A DNA stretch of 64,000 nucleotides from Trissonchulus latispiculum (lineage: Eukaryota; Nematoda; Enoplea; Enoplida; Ironidae), in assembly GCA_030248195.1 (NCBI GenBank), contig JASAND010021422.1:124001-188000 (forward strand), in the 5' to 3' direction. The translations under genes and the position numbers were made by a program. Of the stretch, positions 37,600 through 48,371 are shown in pieces; the stretch's first letter is position 1; each line of letters begins with the position of its first letter. The notes beneath the pieces are model-generated. The model was not told where the DNA came from. It searched no databases and saw nothing but the letters and a program-made list of their open reading frames with translations.

Positions 37600-39215
37600 G
37601 TGAGCTAGATCAAAACTCTGATCTGTTCCAAACTCTAAACACTCTACGCTCTTCTTCTTTACACGGAAGGTCAGCACGTCTGTTCGCAATGAAGCAGACT
37701 TAAGCACCAGATCTCTGAAAGGTGGTGTTCCAGAATCAGAGATTCTCTGCGGCCAACCTTGGTAGGGGTCTTGTCGGTGAGTTCGTTTAAGGCTCCTGAG
37801 TTGATTCTTCCGTCGGACAGCAAGAGGGGTCAGCACTTGCTTCCTTGATGATGATTTCCAATTGTGCAGCAAGCGGGGTCAGCACTTGCTTTCCTGATGA
37901 GCACTGGATTTGGTTGAGTTCTTCCTTACTGGATTTGGTTGAGTTCTTCCTCACTGGATCTTCGGTTCTTTCTTGTTTGTACGGTAAACGCACCGTGTGT
38001 GAAGGCTAACGCGCCTGCGGTCGCTTGTAATAAGCTAGACGGTAAACGCACCGTAGTTTAAAGGCAAACGCGCCTTTGTTGCTTGTAATAAGACTCGGTA
38101 ACTAACAAACTGGTTATTTAATGAAAACACTACAATTACTGTTTGTACAATTCTGCGCGTTCAACTAGCAATTACTACAATACTAACAATTAGCTTACAA
38201 TACAATAAGATACAGTACAGTACAGTTTTACTGTACCAGAGTTGCCAGTTACTTTCCCTTTCCTAGGCTACTATTAATATTATTCCTGTCCGGAATAATA
38301 TTACAAACTTTGGTTAGATTATTGGGACAAGGTCGATACTCTTTCTCAACGCCTTTTACACCCTTTCACTCTACTAACTCTTGCTAACTCAATTTCCCTA
38401 TATGCTGTGTGTTACCCTATATGCTTGTGCTTTGTTACTCTTTATACGTCCCCTTACAATAGGACTGTCAAACTAATATCACAATAGTCTAAGTTACTAA
38501 TGTTTTAACCTAGGGACGGTCTTTGGGTGAGCCCCTGAAAGTCGGACACTGCTTTCGCTCCGACACTCAGTTCAGGGATGCTATGTGGGATAGAATTTGA
38601 GGATGAGCGAAACAGTTGGGGGTTTGGTGGTCCTTCCTTACTTATCTCTAATTAGTGGAAAATTAACACAGTTATACAATGTTCAAGAATTGGTGCTTCT
38701 TCGGTTTCTTCCGCTCTCAAGATACAATGAACTTCTGGCTGCTACCTAAGCTCAAGCCAGAGACAGGGGGGACTGAGCCCCGGTGGCGAAAAGGTTGAAC
38801 TGGATGACGTTGTACATTTTTAGCAAAGAAATAAAGGACTGATTTTGAATGTCAAAGACCACGGTATAGTTTGCCCAAGTGATATCAAGTGCCGGCTGGA
38901 TTCGTCTCTGATCTCGACCTTAGTTATGCTCTAAGTCCACAAGGTACCTACAGTGATTAGGCTCCGCAACTGTCTGTCTGATAGGTCCAACTTCAACTTC
39001 AGGGATCGCTTCCGGATCCAATAAATAATAGACTACTGCTTCTGATAATCCAAAGACTTCCACTGACTGATCCAAGTCTGACTAGCTCACTGGCTCTGAT
39101 TCCGAACTAGAGACGATCCGCGCACCTGAATCAAATGGGTTAAAACCCATTAATACAAGGTCACGGTGCGGGAATCAAACCCAGCAACCATTACTCGTTC
39201 TTTAGCTTTCCTGGC
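37600..39215 (-). mobile_element. Element B, copy 2 (decayed)
   Basis: Reverse-oriented relative of 27150-28800, with the same ordered blocks. On the - strand, from 39130 to about 38760, a nearly open frame with two stops reads VVYYLLDPEAIPEVEV, NHCRYLVDLEHN and PALDITWANYTVVFDIQNQ. Further on, TFRVKKKSVECLEFG and DLAHFITYN precede the G/T tract. This looks like a decayed transposon protein, but I cannot name the family. Confidence 0.5.
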
Positions 39216-39768
39216 CCAAAATGTGCATTTTGGGCCCCATTTGAACTTGTGAGTTGACAAGATGACACAAAACCACTGGCTATTGCCCTTTTGACGAAAC
39301 TAACTGTTCACAGTAATTTCTTGTTGCAGAACAGGCCTTCCTTGGCCATTTTAGATTATAACTTGGTGATTCTAATTAAACTTGAAGTAATTCTTTGCGT
39401 AGACAAAACGGTTTGTAATGTTCTCACTTTTGGACCCAAATCGGGTCTTAGTGACTTGCAATTAGACGAAACAACCCTTAAAAACGTGTAAACCTCGCTA
39501 TTCGTACATTACTTTAAAACCTCGCTAGTTTCTGTCCTTTTCTTGCACAAACCGGGCCGCCCGGCCCGCCTTAGGTTAATATAAGCAGATCCCGACAGAA
39601 ACTCACAGGTTTACTTGAACAGATTAAATGACCGAACGAAACTTGCATCTCTGGCCTAGTTCTGGCCCAATTTTGTTGATTTGCCCCGGGAAACAGGTTT
39701 GTTTCCCGTGGCCTGCTGCTATTCTTGAGTGTACGCAAAACTTGATGTTTTTACATAAACTTTTAATG
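39216..39768. other. Spacer between elements A and B (copy 2 side)
   Basis: No gene recognised. Contains GGGCCGCCCGGCCCGCC at about 39560 and AAATGTGCATTTTGGGCC near 39218. The equivalent spacer on the other side is 26583-27150. Confidence 0.4.
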
Positions 39769-40137
39769 TTGGAAGATGGTCAATTATTTATTGTTTACTA
39801 CAATTAACCTAACTACTGCCTACTTACCTATGTATGTTAAACTACTAAAACCTACCTAATGCTAACTTAAGAATTAATACTGCTGTTTATTTAGTTAAGT
39901 GTTCTATGGCTAATCAGTTTTCCTACCTATATTGATAAAATAAAATAATGGGCTGCTTTGTGGGTGAGTTTTTTGCACATAGTTAGTTTTAACTCTTCTC
40001 TTATCAAAGATGCAAAAACTCACTCACTCACTGTCTCAGCAGCCATTTTACGCAGTCCCTACTTACCGACCTACCGACCTACCGAACTACGTCTACTTCT
40101 AAATCTACCTGCCCCTTATCCTAGTGCCCTAACAGGG

Positions 40138-40206
40138 GACGTGCCGAACCGCTATTCGATCCGGTGCTGGCAACCCCAGCAGCCAGCCGAGTGATAGACG
40201 CGCAAT
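40138..40206 (-). repeat. tRNA-like sequence (SINE head)
   Basis: On the - strand, an A-box-like GGTGGTAGATTGCG is followed after about 45 bases by a B-box-like GGATCGAATAG. The cloverleaf is incomplete. It resembles the sequence at about 57.48-57.55 kb. Confidence 0.4.
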
Positions 40207-40504
40207 CTACCACCCTTTCACACGCGCACATAATTGCATTCGTGCAAAACTGGCAGATAAATTAACAAAATTTCGATGAACACGGAGGTGAGTAAAAGTT
40301 ATATACTTTTGTAGAGCTTGAAAAACTGAGCATTTTTTGTGCTTACAGCACCAAAAAATGTAAAGTTATTAGTGAGAAAAACATCTTTAAAGTTTGTTTC
40401 CACATATGCATAATTACACATGTAATGTATTAATTGAACTGCACACATGCTAATTTGCTACACTGCTGTCTTATATAGGCTAGTTTTGAACTTGTTCTAA
40501 TTGT

Positions 40505-40582
40505 AACCCGTTAGCTCAATGGAAGAGCACTGGACCAATTACTCCAGAGATCCTGAGTTCGAACCTCAGTACGGGTCTACTT
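40505..40582 (+). pseudogene. tRNA pseudogene or tRNA-like SINE head (Ile-like)
   Basis: Reads GTTAGCTCAATGGAAGAGC (D arm), CTGGACC AAT (anticodon region), then CTGAG TTCGAAC CTCAG, a perfect T arm, and ACGGGTCT. The resemblance is to tRNA-Ile(AAT). The anticodon loop has eight bases rather than seven. The acceptor stem pairs only with a one-base offset. A T-rich stretch follows. A working tRNA is unlikely. Confidence 0.45.
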
Positions 40583-42055
40583 CTTTTCTTTTTGTTTAAT
40601 TCGTCTTTTGGCCTTTGACATGGGAAATTAAGTGATTACGGTAACGACCGTGAGCCCATGATAAGTTTTAGGCCAAGACTATTACTAGCCCTATCTTAAC
40701 TAGACTTAACTACTTCCCCAATTATTAATAACGCCAGCTAATCATTATAACAAGACTGCACTGTTTTCCTACCTAGAACTGATTTAAACTGCCGCTAATC
40801 GGACATTTGCTGTGAGACTTAACCTAGAGCTAACTAACTACCAGTCCGCTAATCGGACATTTGTTGTGGGATTCTTACTTGTGACAGATTTCTACCTATT
40901 TTATTCATTATCTTCATTTCTAGCCTGGCTAGTGTCGGATTCCATGGTTGCAGCTCATCCGTCCCCTAATCGTAGGGCGACCTACACGGATGACCGGAAA
41001 TCCGGCAGACCTGCAGACCTAATGGGGGTCCCCGTGACCCTAGGCTGCAGAATCTGCCCTAACCGTCGATCAGAACAATTTTAAACATAATTTCACATTG
41101 CATCTACTCCGAGATTGACAACTTTCACATCAGACACGCGTCTAAACCTAAACTGAAACAAATCCCTGATTATTTATAATTAAGGGCCAAATTGCTACTC
41201 AATTTGGCCCAGTTCCTGCCTAATATCTGAGCAATTACACATTCATTCTGGCATTTCCAAGACCCTTATCGAACAAAGGGAGTTTACATGGTCTGCCCTC
41301 AATCACACACACAGTCACACAATTTTGGTTCAGAAATCACACTATTAAAAGGGGCTAAACTTGGAACCTCACAATCCATAAGGAATTTACCCAAGAAGCC
41401 GACTACGTAAATTTGGAGTTCACATTCACACAATCATGGTCAAAATCACACCAATAACAACATAAATGACTACACATTATAATATAAATCTAACACGTTC
41501 CTACCTAAACCTACTTAAATCTACCTAAATCTACCTATTCTTTGTATGCACGCTCTGTTGTATTTTTGGAATTAACGGGTCTCCGTCTGGAGCCCAAAGT
41601 TTGTAAGTTTATAACTTTTAACAAGGATTTTAAACTTTGAAACTTTGTGAATTTTGTTGGAAAGCTAACGAGTAATAATTGCTCGGCAATTATTACTAAA
41701 CAACACAATCAATTCCGCTAAGGACAGCTGGATTAAGTTAATATAGGGGAAGCCGGCCATTCCCCTCGAAATACTGGATAATTAAGGATAAAAAAACAGT
41801 TTCTGGGTTTTAATTCCTATTAGTTTTAGGTAGCCGACCTACACAAACAACATAACATAATTACAGACAATATTTTTAACTTCAGTAGTGCCTAACTTCA
41901 TGAATATGGCCGGCAATTCCTAATTGCCGGCTGTGGGGAGAATTGTTCCCTAGAACTAACTCAGTTCAGAACACGAGGTCATAGCCAAGGGACCTCCTAC
42001 CTCAACTCAAGGGTGGGTCCCCACTCAAAATCCCTTCATTACAGAATAACCCCAA

Positions 42056-42290
42056 AAATTGTGAAAAAGGAAAAAGACTGGCCACGAGGGCTTACTGATA
42101 AAAACTGAAAAACACTGGCCACGAGGGCTCACTGGTTGAAAAATGCAAAACTGGCCACGAGGGCTCGCTGAGTGAGAAAACGTTAAAAACTGGCCACGAG
42201 GGCTCGCTGATTGAAGATTGCAAGGACTGGCCACGAGGGCCCACTGGATAAAAGCAGAAGTAAAAAGACTGGCCACGAGGGCTCGCTAAT
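42056..42290 (+). repeat. Minisatellite with ACTGGCCACGAGGGCT core
   Basis: Six units of about 35-45 bases. Each has a nearly invariant ACTGGCCACGAGGGCT core plus YRCTG and a variable A-rich spacer. It lies within element A copy 2, at the position corresponding to the GGCC minisatellite of copy 1. Confidence 0.9.
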
Positions 42291-43147
42291 TTTGGATATA
42301 TGATGAGCCAAAAGGGCTATAATTTGATTAAAAATTAAAGGCCCGAAGGCCGAAAAACAAAAGTAAAAATAGGCCGAAAAAGGCCTTCTAAAACCTAGAA
42401 AAAGTGCGTTCTTCTGTGTTTCTGGCCGAGCATAGTGCGCTCATGTGGCCCTAGATCGTGCTGGTCTTGCTTCGTGTTCGCTCATTTCTTCTCCTCTGAC
42501 CTGTGTGGGCCAGAGGAGGTCCTAACTCGTGGTCCTATGGGGGGGTCTAAATGCGCTGGGGATTCTCCGGCCAAAACGCTGGCACACCAGGAGAACGCAT
42601 TGAGATAGAGGGGGGATACACGGCCGCTCTCGGCCGGAGCTGAAGCAAGACTGACTGGAAATTTTGAATTTCCAGTCAGTCGACCTCACGCCTGTTGGCG
42701 GTTTCTTTGAGGTGGTCGGGATTTCCAGACTCTTCTGGAAATCCCCTTTGTGGGTGAGACCCGACGTGGGCTGTTTGCACGCCTGGCCCACCGGAATAGA
42801 GATTTATGGGGGGTCTGGCTTTATGACCCCCTTTGTGTGCGAAATTTCCAGAGCTGAATCTCCAGAAACTTTCCAGACATTTTGGTTAACACATAAAGGT
42901 AACCAAAGGGGAAAGTTTCTGATAAAAATAAAAATTCTCTTAAAACGAAAAATGAAAAAGGACAGAATAATGGCCTCTCAGGGCCCAATATAAAAAAGTA
43001 AAACTTAAGTGTCATTGTTACTGTAAACTTTTGTAATATTTAGATTTTGTATTTTTTAGGCGCTCCCTTATTCACTGGCCCCTTTCTCTTCCTTTTAGAC
43101 ACGATTTCTAGGCCAGGAACAAGGGAAGCCGCCTTGTTAATCCCAGC

Positions 43148-43214
43148 AACAATTGCTCTCCCTCACTAGCGCTGGAGGTTCCTACCGTAAGAACGGGAGG
43201 GCAATTGTTGCGCA
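43148..43214. repeat. Inverted repeat hairpin
   Basis: GCAACAATTGCTCTCCC near 43148 pairs with GGGAGGGCAATTGTTGC near 43212 around a roughly 35-base loop. Confidence 0.75.
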
Positions 43215-43788
43215 AAAGTTGTGCATACAAAGAGCAATTTAATTTTCTAGCTAATAAAAACTACATGACAATAATCTACGTACGTAATTACCTAAGACCA
43301 CTTAGTTTCTTTTTATTTAAACAATTTGGGAGAGGGTTACGCCCCCTCCGAACCTATTGTCACCTATAAACACACGCTAAGTTTCTTCTCTGCGAGGCAA
43401 ATCTTCGCTGGGAGAGGGCCAACAGAAGCCCAAGAATGGATAGGGATGAATGAAAACATGAATGGGCGTAACAACAAGTGTTTGTTACGCCCACTTAAGG
43501 GGTTTACGTAAGGTTAAAATTAAAGAATTAAATTTTAAAGTTACAAAACTATTTTAACCTGTATCTTTCGCAATATTGGGAGTTAAAAGACCGGGTTTGG
43601 ATTTTTGGAACCAGGAAGAAATTGCCTTTCAGATGAACCTAAGTTATATTTTCACTAAAAATTGTCAAAATTCACTAATTATTGCCTAATTACCACTAAT
43701 TAGGCCTAACTAGCACATATTAGTGCTCTAAAACCCTATTTCATGCACCTAGCTACGAATAATTAAGTTTAAATGACCCATCTTCCAA

Positions 43789-45110
43789 CGTATAGCTGTA
43801 TATGTTATTTTTTGCTGCAATTTCTGTAATAATTCACTACTTTTCGAGTGATGCCTTTTGAGAACTTTCTTCTTCATTAGTAAAAGTTTATTTTAAATGA
43901 AACTTTGAACCATTTTCGAACAACAGGAGGCCCGTTAAGGCCTGGGGAAGAGTAACGACTCCTCCGTTAAGTGATCAAAGGCTATAGTTGGGGGCCTATT
44001 ACTGACCCTGGAGTGGTAACGACCTCTCCGTTAATAGTTAGCCCTGATCAAACCTTATTAGCTCATATTATGCCGGGTTCCTATCCTGTTCTAGCACTAC
44101 CTATGCAGATTATAACGCTATTTTCTAACCTTATTTCTTTCACCTAGAATCTACTGAGTTCCTATTCTCTTCTTGCGCTGTTTATTCGTGTTCTAACACT
44201 ATTATAACTCTAGTTTCTTAACCACGCTAGAACCTATGTCCCGTTCAGTAAGTATTTGAGTGATTTGAATTATTTGAACCGGCTGGCAACTCTGGTATTC
44301 ACAAGAACAATAGATAATTACAAAGATTGCTTGGACGTTCACACACTGCACTCTAGGTTCTGAATAACTGATTCCAAAAACAACCACCAATAACAATTCC
44401 AATTCCGATCGCGATTCACGGTTTCATGCACTTTCTTAACTTTTTGGCTTTTACTTCATCCGTAACATTACATATGCCCTTAAATTTCTCCTGCCTCCAT
44501 GGTGTACAGGTAGTATTTCTGTTAACAGAATTAAACTTTACAAAACGGGTGTTCATTGGTTCGGTTCCCGGCAGAGTCAAATTTTTTTGTTTTTTTCCTA
44601 AAATATTTATTTTTTTTTTTTGGGATTTTTGTGTGGTGAATAATCTTCTATTTTAGGGAATTTTAGGGGGGGGTTTTTCTCTCAACTCTCTCTTTTTTTT
44701 CTTTTTTTTTTTTTTTTTTTATTTTTTTTTTTATTTCGTTATTATTATTTTTTTTAATCAGATTAATCGCACATGAATTTAATGCTCAATATGAGTAGCT
44801 ACGCATTCGAAATCACATAGACAAACCCAAAAACCTTTCATGTTTCTTGTAATAGTGTTCATCTTTTTTCACAATTTCAATTAAGTGAGACTTACAAATG
44901 AGCAGCTATAATTTTCTCGAGCTCAAGAATATATAAATCATAATAATATTATATGAATAATATAATATAATATAATATAATATAATATAATATAATATAA
45001 TATAATATAATATAATATATGAATATGACTATGAACAGTATAAACCGAATCTTTACTCTTCAAAGCAGAGCTGTCCTTTTACACCTTAACATGAAAAGTA
45101 TTTTGTTTCA
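43789..45110. other. Repeat-rich spacer
   Basis: Contains a CTGGCAACTCTGG block at about 44283 shared with element B. A weak tRNA-like stretch, CATGGTGTACAGGTAGTA ... GGTTCGGTTCC, is at about 44499-44565. A T/G-rich low-complexity run covers about 44580-44755. A (TATAA)n array is at about 44950-45020. No gene recognised before 45114. Confidence 0.5.
44950..45020. repeat. (TATAA)n pentanucleotide array
   Basis: About 13 consecutive TATAA units. Confidence 0.95.
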
Positions 45111-45113
45111 GTC

Positions 45114-45470
45114 ATGGATTTGATTCCGGAAAGCATCGGCATACTGGCCTTTATAGCCGCCTGCGTTCTAATTTCCATCATCATCACGCTCTGCTTTACC
45201 ATCAAGAGCTGCCCGCTCTACAAGCACAGACCCCGGTGCAACCTAGGCTGCCCCACCTACTCCTGGGGTGGATGGGGCAGGGGCTATGGCTACGGGCACT
45301 GCGGGCACCACTATCACGGCCGATTCGGCCACAGGTGTCATTGTGGTCCGGGCTGGGGCTGGCGCTACAACAACCCACCAACCATGACCACAATCACAAC
45401 CACAACTGAGCACGCCTGCCTGACCCAGCCTTCGATCCTGCAAACTATACATATAGGTACATATGTATAG
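45114..45470 (+). CDS. Small Gly/His/Cys-rich single-pass membrane protein (hypothetical)
   Basis: 118 codons, starting two bases after a good TTTCAG acceptor (45111-45112), so an upstream exon or a trans-splice site is possible. Nine polar residues precede one strong helix (ILAFIAACVLISIIITLCF). Then comes a Cys/Lys/Arg segment, and then a low-complexity tail rich in Gly, Trp, Tyr, His and Cys (GWGRGYGYGHCGHHYHGR). The last 30 residues are Thr-rich. GC content is much higher than in the neighbourhood, which supports coding. Gly/His/Cys tails of this kind occur in metal-binding and cuticle-associated small proteins, but no family is recognised. The end may be altered by splicing at a GTACAT after the ATATAG near 45455. 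Confidence 0.5.
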   Translation: MDLIPESIGILAFIAACVLISIIITLCFTIKSCPLYKHRPRCNLGCPTYSWGGWGRGYGYGHCGHHYHGRFGHRCHCGPGWGWRYNNPPTMTTITTTTEHACLTQPSILQTIHIGTYV

Positions 45471-45569
45471 GTATACCTCTTACCCAAGTTCAAAAGTCGA
45501 GAAAGTTACGGCGTTTCAAAACAACTTCACAAAAGGATAATGTTAAGTCAGTTAAGGTCGAGTTATTTT

Positions 45570-45760
45570 ATTCGGTCATTTGGGTCTGGGTCAAGATAAT
45601 TCTTGGGTCAGCTGGGTCTGGGTCACGAAAACGATTGGGTCATTTGGGTCTGGGTCACGGATTTTTCGAATTTCATGGGTCGCATTGGGTCTGGGTCAAA
45701 TTTGCGTATGGGTCAAGTGGGTCATGGGTCAGAAATAATGACCCAGTTTCCATCCCTGCA
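45570..45760 (+). repeat. GGGTC-rich minisatellite
   Basis: At least six irregular units of the form TTGGGTCTGGGTCA with AT-rich spacers, ending in the inverted ATGACCCAG. Confidence 0.8.
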
Positions 45761-46210
45761 AGGCAGAGTTGCAAAATTTAGGGTCGCTATATTTTGCTTA
45801 TTTCCTGAAACATTAGAGCCACTGAGCCCACATGTGCTCCTTATGCCAGCACACAAATAAATTTTGGCCGATTCTGCAATTTTAATATTTATGTTAAAAG
45901 ATCGATGGACAATAATTAGGGTACGCCAGAAAGCAAACTTGTTTTGCTGGTTCCGTATATTAAGGTGAATCTACCCAATGTGAATCACAATACTTGTACC
46001 TTGTCCTGGCTGGGGGATCTTGGACCCTCCTAACCCCCCATCCGCGTTAACCTATGATTGTGATCTTTAAAATGATGTCCATCTCTGTCTAACTCCTAAC
46101 ATTAGGGAAGGTTATAGCGTTTCAAAAATCACTGCACAAAAAGATACCACCACCAAGTCTTAGCTGGTAGCTCTGATCAACATATACATCTGATTAGGAG
46201 TCGGATCTTA

Positions 46211-47056
46211 AGGCCAGTTTACACCGCCAAACTTTCACCAAAACAAACCTTGACCAAACTCTAGTTTGGCGAAAGTTTGGTGGAAGTTTGATGGTGTACG
46301 CATACACCAAACTTCCACCAAACTACCATCAAACTGCCAAACTGAGTTTGTTCCTACAGCAATTTTCACCAAACGTTTGGTGAAACTGACCAATAAGAAT
46401 CCATGGAAAAGTCACATGACTGTGTCTGTGCTATGTATATACTTGCATAGATGTTTAATGCATTTGTTTTCGCCCTTCGTCGCCTTTTTTATTTGTACTT
46501 TTTATTTGTGTTGTTTCCGTAAAGAATTGAAAAGGACGGTTTCCAGCCTACAGATTCAAGGTAATGTATTGTACGGTAGTATTGGAAATATTAAATGGAA
46601 AATTGAGTAAGAAATTAAAAATTGGAAAAGAAAGTATTGTATGTACTAAAATTTTGCTAGGACCAAGTATATATTTTGCCACTGAACTGTCACTTTTACC
46701 AGTCAGGAGAACCAATATTAATAAAACCTTTTAATGATTCACAATCGTTTACAATTTGTCTTAAAATTACCAGAAAAAACATCTGTTAATGGGGAATCCT
46801 TCTAAGCTCTAGGCCGCCTATGACAAAACCATTTTAATACCGACAAATGTCTGGAAAAAACTGTCAAAGTATGTTTACTGGCGCTCATATTCTCTTTTAA
46901 TTTCATTGGTTCCCTCCTAAAGTTAGTTAATGTTTGGAGGAAGCTTGGTCAAAAGGAGTTTGGTAGTGTAAACACAAAGCTTGCCAAACCTTTCGCACCA
47001 AACTTGAGTTTGGCCAAGGTTTGGTTTGGCGAAAGTTTGGTAGTGTAAACTGGCCT
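46211..47056. mobile_element. 846 bp MITE, PIF/Harbinger-like
   Basis: Ends AGGCCAGTTTACAC and the complement GTGTAAACTGGCCT, each flanked by TTA (46208-46210 and 47057-47059). Subterminal regions are filled with CCAAACTTTCACCAAAC-type repeats in both orientations. No transposase frame. The TTA duplication and the ends fit a PIF/Harbinger derivative. Confidence 0.85.
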
Positions 47057-47428
47057 TTAGAAGCGGTCCTGTCCCACTGGAGTCCCATGTCAAACTCGAG
47101 GAGGACTCGAGTTTCAGTTTGTCCCTTATTTTGCCAAGAAATTGCTGCGGTAATCTAAATTTAAATGTTTTCTTCAAAACTCCGGTCCGGGAAGCAATTC
47201 TACAGACCGATCGATCAGCAGAATCCAATTCAATCAAAACTACAAAAAGGCTTTCAGTTTTAATTTTTGTGAAAATTTGTATTCATCAGTAGCATTGATT
47301 CCAAATCCCTTGTCATAATTTAATGAACAATTCAAAGCATTGGATGACTGGATTTGCCCTATGGACAACTTCTCGACCAAGTCAAAAATTGTTTTCAATT
47401 TCTAGTTATACAAAGAAAGAAAAAATCA

Positions 47429-47503
47429 GGCATCTGGCGGGACTCAAACCCTCATTCTCCTGCTCAACACCCAGACGCTCCAACCAACTGAGCCACAGGT
47501 GCT
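47429..47503 (-). repeat. tRNA-like sequence
   Basis: On the - strand: GCACCTGTGGCTCAGTTGGT at the 5' end, then GGGTTTGAGTCCCGCC and CAGATGC at the 3' end. The acceptor arms pair at six of seven positions and the T stem at four of five. The anticodon stem does not pair. Likely a tRNA pseudogene or SINE head. Confidence 0.45.
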
Positions 47504-48371
47504 TTAGTGGAATGAGCTTTCGATTTTGAATCCAATGTGTACAACTTTCCACGCACAAGTTTATTGCACAGTACAAGGAGAGCGAGATAACTCTCAAGCA
47601 TTCCACTATAGGATAAAATACCAAATGTTTGTCACCCTATTTCGACAAGTACCGCGAATCTCCTTAATCACACAATTCCGTTCAATCAAATGTTAAAGTT
47701 TTCTATCTATTTACACATCATCACTATTTAGGTATTAATTTTTGGGGCGTACTTGATGCAATTCAAGCAACACCAATATAAAACATAAACCAACATACAA
47801 TAATAATTACCTATTACAGCTAAATCTTGTTCAACATTTGTTTGGCTTTTATCACCCAAAGTTTACCAATCTTGATAAATTTCAGTTGTCAGTTAAGTTG
47901 CCTACATTTTGAAGTCTGAAAGTTGGGGTTGCTATGGAGTAACTTCTGTTTCCATCATCTGAAATTCAACTTTTGATTTACTTATATTTATTGACATGGC
48001 CTACAGAAACAAAGTTTAAAAGCCCAACGGTTTGGCAGGTTTCGATTGAACCTTATGCTTGTTTCAAATCACATGAGCAGAATATCTTAATCTCAACTGA
48101 TCCTGAGATATACCACCATTACAACAACGTAAGAGAAATAGATTTTTCATTATTTGGTTGTAAAACCGTCTTGTGATTACGAACCGAACAAGATCCCTGT
48201 ATATCTCACGGCGGAATTTAGCATGGCTTGCAACCCTTGGTACCTTATTTTCCATACGTGGAGGTAAAGACAATACCCTGTAGCTGGGAAAGAACATATG
48301 TTTAAGTCTCACATGATGGATGTAGACGAGAATAATTCATTCCAGATCCAATATTATATGGCGCTTGTCGT
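47504..48371. other. Upstream region of GPCR 2
   Basis: No gene recognised. It should hold the GPCR 2 promoter. No confident core promoter motif stands out. Confidence 0.35.

Larger units (their letters stand above)
39769..43788 (-). mobile_element. Long element A, copy 2
   Basis: About 4.0 kb bounded by TTGGAAGATGG at 39769 and CCATCTTCCAA at 43778-43788. Internal blocks match element A copy 1 in reverse (see 23373-26582). It carries tRNA-like insertions near 40.2 and 40.5 kb and a minisatellite at 42.06-42.29 kb. No recognisable protein domain. Confidence 0.55.

Noticed and set aside
37012..37872. 286-codon Lys/Pro-rich frame on the - strand
   Set aside because: Most of it is the complement of the G/T-only tract. 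Only the first 95 or so codons overlap the decayed element B frame, and the rest is compositional.
42056..42290. CRISPR-like repeats with variable spacers
   Set aside because: Repeat cores are conserved but spacers are A-rich variants of each other, and no Cas-like gene exists. It is a minisatellite inside a transposon-like element.
46266..46610. 114-codon frame in the 846 bp element
   Set aside because: It begins in the subterminal repeats of the MITE and has no domain signature.
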